Below are positions 33,950 to 42,316 of a stretch of DNA of 64,000 bases, piece after piece. The notes under the pieces were generated by a model, which had not been told where the DNA came from, did not search any database, and saw only the letters and a list, made by a program, of their open reading frames with translations. Positions within the stretch are counted from its first letter, which is position 1; every line of letters begins with the position of its first letter. Origin of the DNA: an uncultured Oscillospiraceae bacterium (GTDB lineage Bacteria; Bacillota; Clostridia; Oscillospirales; Oscillospiraceae); the NCBI GenBank assembly GCA_910589155.1, contig CAJURY010000008.1:1-64000 (forward strand). Direction: 5' to 3'. Both the position numbers and the translations under genes were made by a program.

Positions 33950-34565
33950 GATAAGGTGACGGCAACAGATGAGATAAATCTTACAGCTTAGGTCGGGTGG
34001 GCTTTCCCCTGGAAAAACCCGCCGTTGCCGTACAGGCAGTTTCCTTTTACTTCTCCAGTTCACTCGTTGCCAAAATGAATACCCGATTGCCACTTAGACT
34101 GTACTGCAATCCCTCATCTGCCCCAAAAAGACAGCCTAGGTGTTTTCCACGACAGAACCATCCGATTCTTAGCCTCTTTTGCAGCTATGGTTTCCAGAGG
34201 CAATGTCGCAGCGCCTCATGGCCGTGAGGCCGCTACGCGTGACTCCTCTATCCCCGCATATCCACGCAAGGCAGGCTACACTGCACACAGCGCACCAACG
34301 TGTACCGCATTGCAGGTTCATACCTGATTCGTACGAGGTCTGCGACCGCGTCGCTCGCGGCAGCCGTCGCACAAGAAAAGGTCTCCACGGAAACCGGGTC
34401 GGATATTCCATGCCATTGAAATGCGCCCGGAATCCTTAACCCCCAGCACCCACCCTAAACTGGGCGTAAAAAGCAGGCACCAGGGACTTCATCGATATGC
34501 CCTTCAAAGGATTTTTAGGCCCTTCTTGGGAACCGGCGGTTCTGACTAGGATACTGCACCGTCGT
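33950..34565 (-). ncRNA. ole: OLE RNA (ornate large extremophilic RNA)
   Basis: About 615 nt of non-coding, GC-balanced, highly structured sequence between ispA and oapA-dxs. It starts at a sigma-A promoter and has many local pairings: for example ACGGCAAC (33959-33966) with GTTGCCGT (34024-34031), and GGCCTCA/TGAGGCC near 34220. Length, own promoter, and the flanking xseA-xseB-ispA and oapA-dxs-tlyA genes match the described OLE locus. OLE forms a membrane ribonucleoprotein with OapA and is tied to stress and energy/Mg responses. I did not align the conserved core, so the call rests on size and context. Confidence 0.83.
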
Positions 34566-34570
34566 TGGAG

Positions 34571-34599
34571 ATTATAACATATCCGTCTGGAATATACAA
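34571..34599 (-). promoter_or_regulatory. Promoter of the OLE RNA
   Basis: TTGTAT (34594-34599) and TATAAT (34571-34576) on the minus strand with a 17-bp spacer; predicted start near 34564. Confidence 0.8.
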
Positions 34600-34743
34600 G
34601 TCTTATTCAAAAATTTTTTCAAAAATTCTCAGAAGAGGTTTTAATCCCATAAAAATACCGGTAAAATACAGTTCAAAATATTTAACTTTCGCAATTGCAA
34701 TGGTAAAACAATAAACTTTCACAACGTTTTTTTAATATCTCGC

Positions 34744-34779
34744 AAAAAAACAAACCGCTGCTTCCATGCAGCGGTTTGT
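34744..34779 (-). terminator. Terminator of the asp23-nusB-xse-ispA operon
   Basis: 12-bp stem ACAAACCGCTGC (34750-34761) / GCAGCGGTTTGT (34768-34779) with a run of seven T on the minus strand. It separates ispA from the OLE promoter. Confidence 0.93.
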
Positions 34780-34796
34780 GTGTGAACATGCACTTT

Positions 34797-35675
34797 TTAC
34801 ATCACGCGTTCTGTAAGCCTTGCCGCAAGTTCTTGCAAAAAATCTGTTTCTGCGATACAGGCAAGGGCTTTTTTTGCAAGCTCCGTGTGCCCTTGCACCA
34901 GCTTTTCGCACGCATCCATGCCATACAGCCGGACAAAGGTATTTTTGCCTTCATCCATTCCCACGGCCTTACCCAGGGTCTTTGCATCGCCGATGACGTC
35001 CAGCATATCGTCCCTGATTTGGAACGCCAACCCCAGATGGGAAGCAAATTCCCCGGCGGCGGCAAGCTGCTCCTGGTTGCCGCCGCCCGCTGTAACGCCC
35101 AGCATACAGGCCGCCCGAATCAGCGCGCCGGTTTTGCGAAGCTGCACGTCCAAAATTTCCTGCCGGGTGCACGCCCGCGTCTCGCTTTCCATATCCAAGG
35201 CCTGTCCGCCCACCATGCCGGTCTCTCCGGCGCAGCTCGCAAGAATCTCCACCGCCTGCATCCGGCTTTCCGCCGGATAGGGCGCGCTGGAAAGCTGAGA
35301 AAAAGCGGCAGTCAGCAGAGCGTCCCCCGCCAGCACCGCCATAGCCTCTCCATAAACCTTGTGGTTGGTGGGCTTTCCCCGGCGGTAATCGTCGTTGTCC
35401 ATACAGGGCAAATCATCGTGAATCAGGCTGTAGGTGTGGATCATTTCCACGGCCGCAGCAAAAGGCGCGGCCTTCTTCCAGTCTCCCCCGCAGCTTTCGC
35501 AAAAGGCAAATACCAATACCGGCCGCAGCCGCTTGCCGCCGGCAAGCAAGCTGTACCGCATGGCGGAAAAAAGTTCCTTTTGGGGTTCGCTTTCATACTG
35601 GAAGCAATTTTCCAGATATTGCTCCACGTATTCCTGATAAACCGCCAGTTGATCCGCAAAATTATTCTTAGCCAT
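34797..35675 (-). CDS. ispA: Farnesyl diphosphate synthase (polyprenyl synthetase)
   Basis: 292 residues; chain elongation of isoprenyl diphosphates. The first Asp-rich motif is SLIHDDLPCMDNDDYRRG and the second is FQIRDDMLDV; GGKRLRPVL and KTGALIRAA are also typical. Product length (probably C15) is inferred from family size. ATG 35675 overlaps the xseB stop by 8 bases. Terminal gene of the operon starting at asp23. Confidence 0.94.
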   Translation of the reverse strand: MAKNNFADQLAVYQEYVEQYLENCFQYESEPQKELFSAMRYSLLAGGKRLRPVLVFAFCESCGGDWKKAAPFAAAVEMIHTYSLIHDDLPCMDNDDYRRGKPTNHKVYGEAMAVLAGDALLTAAFSQLSSAPYPAESRMQAVEILASCAGETGMVGGQALDMESETRACTRQEILDVQLRKTGALIRAACMLGVTAGGGNQEQLAAAGEFASHLGLAFQIRDDMLDVIGDAKTLGKAVGMDEGKNTFVRLYGMDACEKLVQGHTELAKKALACIAETDFLQELAARLTERVM

Positions 35676-35910
35676 TTTCCACGAACTCCGTTTCTGTCGG
35701 TTCGCCGTCCGCACCCTTTGCTACCTTGCTGATTTTCATTTCCGCTTCCTCCAGAAGCTTTCCGCACTGGCGAACCAGTCCGGTTCCCTCCTCAAAAAGC
35801 TGTAGCGATTGCTCCAAGGGCACATCGCCCCGCTCCATCGCCCGGACGATTTGCTCCAAACGCCCCATGGCCTGCTCAAAGGAGCGGGATTTTTCGTTCA
35901 TTTCATGCAT
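35668..35910 (-). CDS. xseB: Exodeoxyribonuclease VII small subunit
   Basis: 80 residues, two antiparallel helices as usual for XseB (SFEQAMGRLEQIVRAMERGD, VPLEQSLQLFEEG). Several copies bind each XseA chain to give ExoVII, which degrades single-stranded DNA to oligonucleotides. Start ATG 35910, seven bases after GGAGG, overlapping the xseA stop by eight bases. Confidence 0.94.
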   Translation of the reverse strand: MHEMNEKSRSFEQAMGRLEQIVRAMERGDVPLEQSLQLFEEGTGLVRQCGKLLEEAEMKISKVAKGADGEPTETEFVENG

Positions 35911-37120
35911 GTTCCGTCCTCCTGTGTATTTCTGTCACCTCGGCGGCAAGATCGCCGTCAGTCAGCGCCAAAACGATTTTTTCTCCCGGCTGCACCTGCT
36001 CCACGGAGCGAAGCAGCCTGCCGTCCTCCTGTTTGCCAATGGCATAGCCTCTGGCAAGCACTTTTAAAGGACTCATTGCGTCCAAGGCCGCTGTCATACA
36101 CGCGTATCTCTGGCGGTTTTTACCCAAATTCTGCGACGCGGCAGACAGCATTCGCCGCTCCATGGAATCCAGCAGCAGCCTTCTTTCATCGAAATAGCCG
36201 GTTAGACTTTGCAAAGACCGGGCGGCGGCCAATACGCGAAGCCGCTGCCTGCCAGCATGTATCTGCCGGGTCAGCGCGGATACCATAGCCGCCTCCATAT
36301 CCGAAAGCCGCTGGCGCAGCGCCCCCTGATCCGGGGTCGCCAGCTCGGCAGCGTTGGAGGGCGTCGCCGCCCGGAGGTCGGCCACATAGTCGGAAATGGA
36401 TACGTCCGGCTCATGCCCTACGGCGGAAATGACCGGAATTTCAGAGGCATAAATGGTACGAGCCAGCGTTTCATCGTTAAACGCCCACAAATCCTCCAGG
36501 GAGCCGCCGCCTCTGCCCACAATGACGAGGTCGGCCAGCTTCCACCGGTTGGCATAGCGAATCGCCCCGCAAAGCTCTGCCGGGGCTTCCGCCCCCTGCA
36601 CCCGCACTGGAAGCAAAAGAACCTTGGTCAAAGGATACCGCTTGCGCAGAATCCGCAGCATATCGTGCACCGCCGCGCCGGCGGCGGAGGTAATCATCGC
36701 AATCCGGCCAGGATATGTTGGCAGCGGTTTTTTATGCGTCGGATCAAACAGTCCTTCCGCCATAAGTTTTGCTTTCATTTGCTCAAAGGCGGCGTGCAGA
36801 TCCCCCACGCCATCCAGCATCAAACCGGTGCAGTACAATTGGTACATCCCATCTCTGGGATAGACGGAAATTTTCCCCAGCGCCAGCACTTTCATGCCGT
36901 TTTCTGGGCGAAAGCGCAAACGTGCTGCGCTGGATTTAAACATCACGCACCGCAGCGCGCCGCCTGCATCTTTCATGGTAAAATAGTGGTGACCCGAAGG
37001 GTACACCTTATAGTTGCTCAGTTCGCCCCGGATGCAGAGGTTCCCCAGCAGCGGGTCATTGTCCATCGTCTGCTGCAAGTAGGCGTTGATTTGAGATACA
37101 TCATAAATTGCGCGATCCAT
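35903..37120 (-). CDS. xseA: Exodeoxyribonuclease VII large subunit
   Basis: 405 residues. An N-terminal OB-fold (about 1-100; LCIRGELSNYKVYPSGHHYF) and the catalytic domain with IAMITSAAGAAVHDML, VGRGGGSLEDLWAFNDE and PVISAVGHEPDVSISDYVAD, followed by a coiled-coil region that binds XseB. Start ATG 37120 after GGAGGG, one base after the upstream stop; in-frame extension further upstream lies in the TsaD-like gene. Confidence 0.95.
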   Translation of the reverse strand: MDRAIYDVSQINAYLQQTMDNDPLLGNLCIRGELSNYKVYPSGHHYFTMKDAGGALRCVMFKSSAARLRFRPENGMKVLALGKISVYPRDGMYQLYCTGLMLDGVGDLHAAFEQMKAKLMAEGLFDPTHKKPLPTYPGRIAMITSAAGAAVHDMLRILRKRYPLTKVLLLPVRVQGAEAPAELCGAIRYANRWKLADLVIVGRGGGSLEDLWAFNDETLARTIYASEIPVISAVGHEPDVSISDYVADLRAATPSNAAELATPDQGALRQRLSDMEAAMVSALTRQIHAGRQRLRVLAAARSLQSLTGYFDERRLLLDSMERRMLSAASQNLGKNRQRYACMTAALDAMSPLKVLARGYAIGKQEDGRLLRSVEQVQPGEKIVLALTDGDLAAEVTEIHRRTEHA

Positions 37121-37121
37121 C

Positions 37122-38039
37122 TTAGCCCTCCATAATGCGGCGCGCCAGCACCGCAACGCCCATGGCGTTGTCCGTAGCAAACTCCGGTGGGCAGAAAATA
37201 CAATCCAGCATCTGCTGCCGCAGCATTTCATTGGAGGCGACCCCCCCGGAAAAGACAACCTGCAACCCCGGATAGGCTTTTTGCGCATGACATGTGGCAG
37301 TTTTCACTGCGTGAACGACGCACCGCAAAGCATACCCTGCCGTTTCCGCCGGATTTCGATTTTTTTCGTAGTACTGCCGCACTTTGTTTTCCACACCCGA
37401 AAGAGAAAAAGCAAAATCCATGCACTTTACCTTAAAAAGATCCTTTCCCATAGCTTCCCGACTCAGTGCGTCCAACCCTTTGCCCGCCGGGAATTGCAGT
37501 CCCAAAAGCTGCCCGGTACGGTCAATGAGCTGCCCGGCGGAAATATCTGAGGTTCCGCCGATGCAGGAGCACTTGACGTTTTTCCCCTCCGGCTCCACGA
37601 GAAGCAGTTCCGTCGTGCCCCCGGAAAGGTGCCAGGCAAGATGCGGCTCGTCCATAAGCTCCATGCGGCCTGCCGACCACAAGCTGGCGGCAATGTGTCC
37701 TTGCTGATGAGAAACCTCCGCCAGCGGAACCCGCAAGGCGGCAGCCAGCGTCCTTGCCTGACAGATTCCCGCCAGAAAACAGGGCATATAGGAGCCTTCC
37801 ACAGCTCTGGGTCTGGTGCTGACCCCCACCATAGAAATATCGCTTTTCTTTACATGGGAAAATAGCCTGTCGGCAAGTTCCGGCAGGCTTTTGATATGAG
37901 AAAACAGAGCGTCGCTTTGCCGCAGTCCCAGTTCCCCCTGTTTCACAGGCAAAAGCCGGGAACAATTTACCCCGTCTTTTCCCCAGAAAGCGGCAATGGA
38001 GGTGGTATAGTTGCTGGTATCGAATCCGATGGCAGTCAT
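37122..38039 (-). CDS. TsaD/Kae1-family paralogue
   Basis: 305 residues, shorter than TsaD (about 340). It keeps the ASKHA fold features: GFDTSNYTTSIA, the His-x3-His metal motif in SHQQGHIAA, SGGTTEL, GQLIDRTGQLLGL and FATDNAMGVAVLA. True TsaD makes the t6A tRNA modification with TsaB/E/C. This copy sits alone between nusB and xseA with no partners in view, as seen in many Clostridia, where it is labelled O-sialoglycoprotein endopeptidase. Whether it works in t6A synthesis is unknown. It overlaps nusB by four bases. Confidence 0.82.
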   Translation of the reverse strand: MTAIGFDTSNYTTSIAAFWGKDGVNCSRLLPVKQGELGLRQSDALFSHIKSLPELADRLFSHVKKSDISMVGVSTRPRAVEGSYMPCFLAGICQARTLAAALRVPLAEVSHQQGHIAASLWSAGRMELMDEPHLAWHLSGGTTELLLVEPEGKNVKCSCIGGTSDISAGQLIDRTGQLLGLQFPAGKGLDALSREAMGKDLFKVKCMDFAFSLSGVENKVRQYYEKNRNPAETAGYALRCVVHAVKTATCHAQKAYPGLQVVFSGGVASNEMLRQQMLDCIFCPPEFATDNAMGVAVLARRIMEG

Positions 38040-38500
38040 AGCGCCGCCTCCGGCTCCTTGGGCAGACTACGCGTAAACGTGCCCAAAATGCCATTGACAA
38101 AAGCGCCGGCGTCATCGCCGTCATACTTTTTCGCAAGACGCACCGCCTCGCTTACCGCAACATTTGTCGGCACATCTTCCACGCTGACAATTTCAAAAAT
38201 CGCAAGCTGCATAATGGCTCTTGTCAGCCGGGAAATACGCTTCACATCCCAGCCGATGGAATACTTGCTGATCATATCGTTCAGTTCCTGTTCCCGATTG
38301 GCCGTACCTACTACCACGCTGTCGATGTACTGCAACTGCTTTCGGCTGGGACGTTCGGCATAAAGCTCGTTTTCCCCCGCCAGATTTTCATAGTACGTCT
38401 TATCCAGTCGCCCTTCAATGACGTTTTCCGGTTCCTCACCGGTAAATTCCCGGCTATAAATCAAATGAACCGCCAATTCTCTTGCGTTCGCCCTGGTCAT
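38036..38500 (-). CDS. nusB: Transcription antitermination factor NusB
   Basis: 154 residues of an all-helical NusB domain (ARELAVHLIYSREF at the start; AIFEIVSVEDVPTNVAVSEA and the closing DDAGAFVNGILGTF). With S10 it binds boxA RNA and supports rRNA antitermination. Start ATG 38500; it overlaps the TsaD-like gene by ATGA. Confidence 0.93.
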   Translation of the reverse strand: MTRANARELAVHLIYSREFTGEEPENVIEGRLDKTYYENLAGENELYAERPSRKQLQYIDSVVVGTANREQELNDMISKYSIGWDVKRISRLTRAIMQLAIFEIVSVEDVPTNVAVSEAVRLAKKYDGDDAGAFVNGILGTFTRSLPKEPEAAL

Positions 38501-38530
38501 AATTTGTCCTCACATTCGGCAAATTTTTCT

Positions 38531-38908
38531 TTATTCCGCTTCCTTCTGGGCAATGCCGCAGACGTTTACATCCACATTGGAAACCTGAAGCCCTGTCATA
38601 GACTCCACAGCGGATACAACGCTTTCCTGAACCGCCTGGGCAACCGCCACCACAGTCTGACCGTAGGCCACGTTGATGTTGCAGGTGATGTTCAGCCGGC
38701 TGTCCTCTGTGATTACCAGCTTCACGCCCTTGCCCCAGTTTTTCTTGCTCACAAAGTCGGCAATTTCCGCGCCCAGCTTCGTACTGAGACCCGTTACGCC
38801 CTCCACCTCGCATACAGCCACGCTAACAATAGAAGAAATCACATCCTCGGAAATATGAACCGTTCCATTTTCCTGGGTCTGTGTAATGTACTGTTTGTTT
38901 TCAGCCAT
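38531..38908 (-). CDS. Asp23/Gls24 family envelope stress protein
   Basis: 125 residues. The Asp23 domain shows HISEDVISSIVSVAVCEVEGV, LNITCNINVAYGQTV and VQESVVSAVESMTGLQV. Family members associate with the membrane or envelope and are stress-linked. Start ATG 38908 after AAGGAGG; upstream frame is non-conserved. First gene of the nusB-xse-ispA operon, behind its own promoter. Confidence 0.92.
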   Translation of the reverse strand: MAENKQYITQTQENGTVHISEDVISSIVSVAVCEVEGVTGLSTKLGAEIADFVSKKNWGKGVKLVITEDSRLNITCNINVAYGQTVVAVAQAVQESVVSAVESMTGLQVSNVDVNVCGIAQKEAE

Positions 38909-38986
38909 TTTAAAGATCCTCCTTCCTAGAATCGCCGCTGGAAAACCGCCAATCCAAATTTTGGCCGCTTTTCCACCAGCATAGCT

Positions 38987-39014
38987 ATTGTACCACATTT
39001 TATAAAAAATACAA
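38987..39014 (-). promoter_or_regulatory. Promoter of the asp23-ispA operon
   Basis: TTGTAT (39009-39014) and TACAAT (38987-38992), minus strand, 16-bp spacer. Confidence 0.65.
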
Positions 39015-39035
39015 CTGATTTTTTCATATGTGGGC

Positions 39036-39070
39036 AAAATCCTGCTCCGCCGGCAAGGCAGCGGAGCAGG
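39036..39070 (-). terminator. Terminator of the spoIIIA operon
   Basis: 10-bp stem CCTGCTCCGC (39041-39050) / GCGGAGCAGG (39061-39070), followed on the minus strand by ATTTTG, right after the spoIIIAH stop. Confidence 0.8.
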
Positions 39071-39078
39071 GAAACGTG

Positions 39079-39648
39079 CTATTTTACTTCAATCACATGG
39101 ATATCCGCCAGTTCATAACTGGTCTGGCTGAGGACAATATCGGAAATCAGCGCGGCATCCTCCGCCTTAAGACCGTTTTCCGGGGAAGCCACCGCAACAG
39201 AAATCCCATCGTCGCTCATGTACGCTACGCAATCGGCATAGCCCTTGGCAATCACCAGACTTTCAATCTGGGCTTCCTGCAAGGATACGTCTACAATATC
39301 CTTCAGTTCCCCGGAAGCGGTGCTGGCCTGCTCCCCTTCCCCGTAGGACATGGCCTCCTGTAAAAGGCCGATGGCGCTGTCTCTGGATTCTTGCCGGCTG
39401 AGACGGACGGCGGCAAAATAATCGGTCGTACCAGTCTTTTGCTCCAACCCTTCCTGTGCCGCAAGATTGGCCGGGTCTACGTTTTGGTTCATAACCAGCG
39501 TCGCGTCCCCCATGATCTTGTCGGCGTTCAGCGTGTCCGTCAAATCGGCGGTCTGCGCGTCCTGGGTGTAAAGCCAGTTCAGGTAAATTCCCGCGCAGAC
39601 AAACACCAGCACCGACGCCATCACAGCATTTTTCTTCCAAGTTCTCAC
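39079..39648 (-). CDS. spoIIIAH: Stage III sporulation protein AH
   Basis: 189 residues. One N-terminal membrane helix (KNAVMASVLVFVCAGIYLNW), then a linker and a YscJ/FliF-like ring-building domain at the C-terminus (about 90-189; LKDIVDVSLQEAQIESLVIAKGY is its start). SpoIIIAH in the mother-cell membrane pairs with forespore SpoIIQ to form the feeding-tube channel during engulfment. Last gene of the operon. Confidence 0.92.
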   Translation of the reverse strand: MRTWKKNAVMASVLVFVCAGIYLNWLYTQDAQTADLTDTLNADKIMGDATLVMNQNVDPANLAAQEGLEQKTGTTDYFAAVRLSRQESRDSAIGLLQEAMSYGEGEQASTASGELKDIVDVSLQEAQIESLVIAKGYADCVAYMSDDGISVAVASPENGLKAEDAALISDIVLSQTSYELADIHVIEVK

Positions 39649-39666
39649 AAAAAATACCCCCTAAAA

Positions 39667-40182
39667 TTATTTCATTTTTACAACTGTAATTTTATCTGCC
39701 CCCAGACCTGTCAAATTGGATACCGCCTGCACAATGGCCAGCCGCACGTTTGGATCCTCCGCCCCTTGGCTGACCACCACCGCTCCTTGATAGACCGGCG
39801 GCAAAACCTGCTGCACCACAGGCTCCTGATTGCTGCTGCCCTTAGATACGACCACGGCGGAGGTCTTTGTGCGGCTGCTTTGGCTTTGCTCCGCCGCATC
39901 TGAATCGGCGTCCACGTTTTCCTGATACACGGTACGCTGTCCCTCCTTCGTAGTGAGCATCACCCGCACAGAACCCGCCCCGGAAATCTGGCTGAGGATT
40001 CCTTCCAGCCGCTGCTCCATGGACTCCGACGGAACCTCCGGCTGCGGCTTGATTTCCGGCTCCGCCGTTTTCCCGCTTTTGGGAAGCAGCATCAGCGCCA
40101 CACCCAAAAGCAGAACCAGCACAGGATATTTATATTTACGAAGCTTCTCGCCTATGCCGGAAAGTTGCACTTTTTTCTTCAT
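39667..40182 (-). CDS. spoIIIAG: Stage III sporulation protein AG
   Basis: 171 residues. A single membrane span near 18-36 (YPVLVLLLGVALMLL), a variable linker, and a C-terminal ring-building motif (SGAGSVRVMLTTKEGQ; VRLAIVQAVSNLTGLGADKI). It builds a large ring in the SpoIIIA-SpoIIQ secretion-like complex. Start ATG 40182, overlapping the spoIIIAF stop by four bases; an alternative start lies four codons upstream. Confidence 0.92.
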   Translation of the reverse strand: MKKKVQLSGIGEKLRKYKYPVLVLLLGVALMLLPKSGKTAEPEIKPQPEVPSESMEQRLEGILSQISGAGSVRVMLTTKEGQRTVYQENVDADSDAAEQSQSSRTKTSAVVVSKGSSNQEPVVQQVLPPVYQGAVVVSQGAEDPNVRLAIVQAVSNLTGLGADKITVVKMK

Positions 40183-40652
40183 GCACCGCTCCACCTTTGC
40201 TGCCCTACCGGAATTCCCAAATCGCTTTCAATGACCCATGCAAGCTTCTTGCGGATAAAAGGCGTAACCTGCCCTTGCAGGCGAACAAAACAAGGTACGC
40301 CGTCCTCTCCCAGTTCCACCTGCACCCGGACGTCCGCGCCCATGCCCTGCGCTTTGTCCAATATATATGCTTCCGTCCGCTGGGTTATGACCATAGAAGT
40401 TTGCTCTCGCACCGCAAGACTTGTACGATCTACAATACCGTTTGCCTGAGCCTTATAATCTCCCCAAATGTCTATGGATTGCGGTACTTCCAAGTGCAGC
40501 AAAGGGGAAAAAGCGCACAGCAATAAAAACACCCCGCAGCAAAGGCTGAGTACCTTCCCCGCCGTTCCTTTTCCTCCCGCAACCTCCTGCACCAAGGCGC
40601 ATACCAGCGCCCCTGCCGTTACCGTCAGCAAATAAGTTTTGACTCCGTTCAT
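40179..40652 (-). CDS. spoIIIAF: Stage III sporulation protein AF
   Basis: 157 residues: two N-terminal membrane helices (YLLTVTAGALVCALVQEV, VLSLCCGVFLLLCAFSPL) and a small soluble domain with ring-building-like fold (VRVQVELGEDGVPCFV). Part of the SpoIIIA complex. Start ATG 40652 (ATGA overlap with spoIIIAE), with AAAGGAGCGGG upstream. Confidence 0.9.
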   Translation of the reverse strand: MNGVKTYLLTVTAGALVCALVQEVAGGKGTAGKVLSLCCGVFLLLCAFSPLLHLEVPQSIDIWGDYKAQANGIVDRTSLAVREQTSMVITQRTEAYILDKAQGMGADVRVQVELGEDGVPCFVRLQGQVTPFIRKKLAWVIESDLGIPVGQQRWSGA

Positions 40653-41719
40653 GTATATCCCGCTCCTTTCATAAAACACGCCAGACTAATTAAAAGCATC
40701 AGGCAGCACACCCCTACCATGGCAAGCAGCAATCCCATGGCCTGGGCAAAATTGCCTACCAGCTCCGTCAGGCGTTTGTTTCCCGTAATCCCGCACAGCG
40801 CCCAAGTCAGCTTCAGCATCAGATACTGCACGCCGATCTGGCAAAATGGCCCTGCGCAAATGGCAAGCACCGCCAAAAGTCCATAGACCCCCGCCGCCGA
40901 TTTCACCGCGCTGGCGCTGAGTACCACCAAGTCGGAAGCGCCGGCGAGAATATTGCCGATTACCGGCACCGCTGTGGAAATGGTGGTTTTTGTCGCCTTC
41001 ACCGCAGCGGCGTCCGCCGTCCCGCTGAGCACTCCGGTAAGACTCATATATCCTGTAAAAATGGACAAAAGCAGCTTGAGTCCCCAATTGCACGCCCAGG
41101 CGATCAGTTCCCGGATTTTCTGCAAAAATTCGTGCCCTACCGCGCTGTTGGCAAAGGAGGCCATGATATGCGCGTAAACCATGGGCACCAATAGTCCTGT
41201 GACGGCGGCCATCAAAATACCGTCAAATACCGCCGTACCGAAATACAGCGCGCTGGAGGTTGTGGGCGCGCCGGAGGCCGCCATAGCCGAAGCCATCACC
41301 GGCAGCAGCAGCTTGCCGTATTCGCTGAGTTCCACAATTGTCGCCTTGCAAAGGCCAATTTGGCTGGCCGTCCTGCCTAGAATCAGCGCTGTGATCCCTA
41401 GCGTTCCCACAAGATCGGCGGTATTGCGCCTTGTGGAAAGCTCTGGGGTCTGAAACACCGTACAAAGCAGTACTGCGCACAAAACCGCCGCGCAGGTTCC
41501 CACCGCTTCCGTCAAAGACGGCTGGATTTTTGATAAAACCTGCCAGAAAAGCGCGCCCAACCCCTCCGGCAAGCTCGTCCCCTCCTCCGGCAGGTATTCT
41601 CTGGCGCTTTCCGGCACTTCATAAATTGGAGAAGTATCCACAATGGACACTTCTTCTGTTGCACACACCGGCAGCGCCAAAAAAATAGCGAGAACGCATA
41701 AAATCACCGCTTTTCGCAT
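40649..41719 (-). CDS. spoIIIAE: Stage III sporulation protein AE
   Basis: 356 residues. A signal peptide (VLAIFLALPVCA) and a multi-helix membrane protein with the conserved TGVLSGTADAAAVKATK, AVPVIGNILAGASDLVV and LTWALCGITGNKRL stretches. It is the polytopic subunit thought to form the export gate of the SpoIIIA channel. Start ATG 41719 after AGGTGG, one base after the spoIIIAD stop. Confidence 0.94.
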   Translation of the reverse strand: MRKAVILCVLAIFLALPVCATEEVSIVDTSPIYEVPESAREYLPEEGTSLPEGLGALFWQVLSKIQPSLTEAVGTCAAVLCAVLLCTVFQTPELSTRRNTADLVGTLGITALILGRTASQIGLCKATIVELSEYGKLLLPVMASAMAASGAPTTSSALYFGTAVFDGILMAAVTGLLVPMVYAHIMASFANSAVGHEFLQKIRELIAWACNWGLKLLLSIFTGYMSLTGVLSGTADAAAVKATKTTISTAVPVIGNILAGASDLVVLSASAVKSAAGVYGLLAVLAICAGPFCQIGVQYLMLKLTWALCGITGNKRLTELVGNFAQAMGLLLAMVGVCCLMLLISLACFMKGAGYT

Positions 41720-41720
41720 A

Positions 41721-42113
41721 TTATCCACCTATCATTTGTTCCAAAAGATCCAGAACCGCCGTAAGCAGCGGCAATGCCAGATAAAGTGCCGCCGCACCGC
41801 CGCAGACACGAATCATTTTCCCAAGAGACCCTTCCCCCGCGTCGGCGCAAACGGTGTCGCCCACTTCTGTCAAGAGGGCGACGCCCGCCGTTTTCAGCAA
41901 AATCGCCACCATATCCCCGTCCAGATTCCCCGCCCGGCGGAGCCTTGCTAGCAGCTCCGCCACCGGCTGCAAAAACCGGGCGGCCACGGCAAACATCAGC
42001 CCGCAGCAGGCAATGGTCAATAGCACCGCCTGTTCCTTCGCCCGGTCCCGCAGGACAATCGCCACCAGCGCGCCCAGCAGTCCCAGGGCAATACATTGTA
42101 AAAATCCTTCCAT
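41721..42113 (-). CDS. spoIIIAD: Stage III sporulation protein AD
   Basis: 130 residues, highly hydrophobic with four membrane helices (CIALGLLGALVAIVL, VLLTIACCGLMFAVA, LKTAGVALLTEVG, ALYLALPLLTAVLDLL). Paralogous in part to SpoIIIAC; an export-gate component of the SpoIIIA complex. Confidence 0.92.
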   Translation of the reverse strand: MEGFLQCIALGLLGALVAIVLRDRAKEQAVLLTIACCGLMFAVAARFLQPVAELLARLRRAGNLDGDMVAILLKTAGVALLTEVGDTVCADAGEGSLGKMIRVCGGAAALYLALPLLTAVLDLLEQMIGG

Positions 42114-42115
42114 GA

Positions 42116-42310
42116 CTAAAAGTGAAACAGGTTTTTCACCAGATCAAACAGCTCCGCAATCCGCTGGGCAACAATCATCAACACCACCACCAGACCGGCC
42201 AGCGTGGTCATGGTCGCCTGTTCTTCCCTGCCGGAACGAACCAGAACCTGATTCAAAATGGAAACGATGATTCCCACAGCGGCAATTTTGAAAATCAAAT
42301 CAATATCCAT
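42116..42310 (-). CDS. spoIIIAC: Stage III sporulation protein AC
   Basis: 64 residues with two membrane helices (LIFKIAAVGIIVSILNQVL, MTTLAGLVVVLMIVAQRI) joined by a charged loop SGREEQA. Typical SpoIIIAC size. Two bases separate it from spoIIIAD. Confidence 0.92.
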   Translation of the reverse strand: MDIDLIFKIAAVGIIVSILNQVLVRSGREEQATMTTLAGLVVVLMIVAQRIAELFDLVKNLFHF

Positions 42311-42316
42311 CTTTTG

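Noticed and set aside
34169..34439. Open frames of 80-86 codons on both strands within 34.2-34.4 kb
   Set aside because: They lie inside the structured OLE RNA, have no ribosome sites and no coherent domain.
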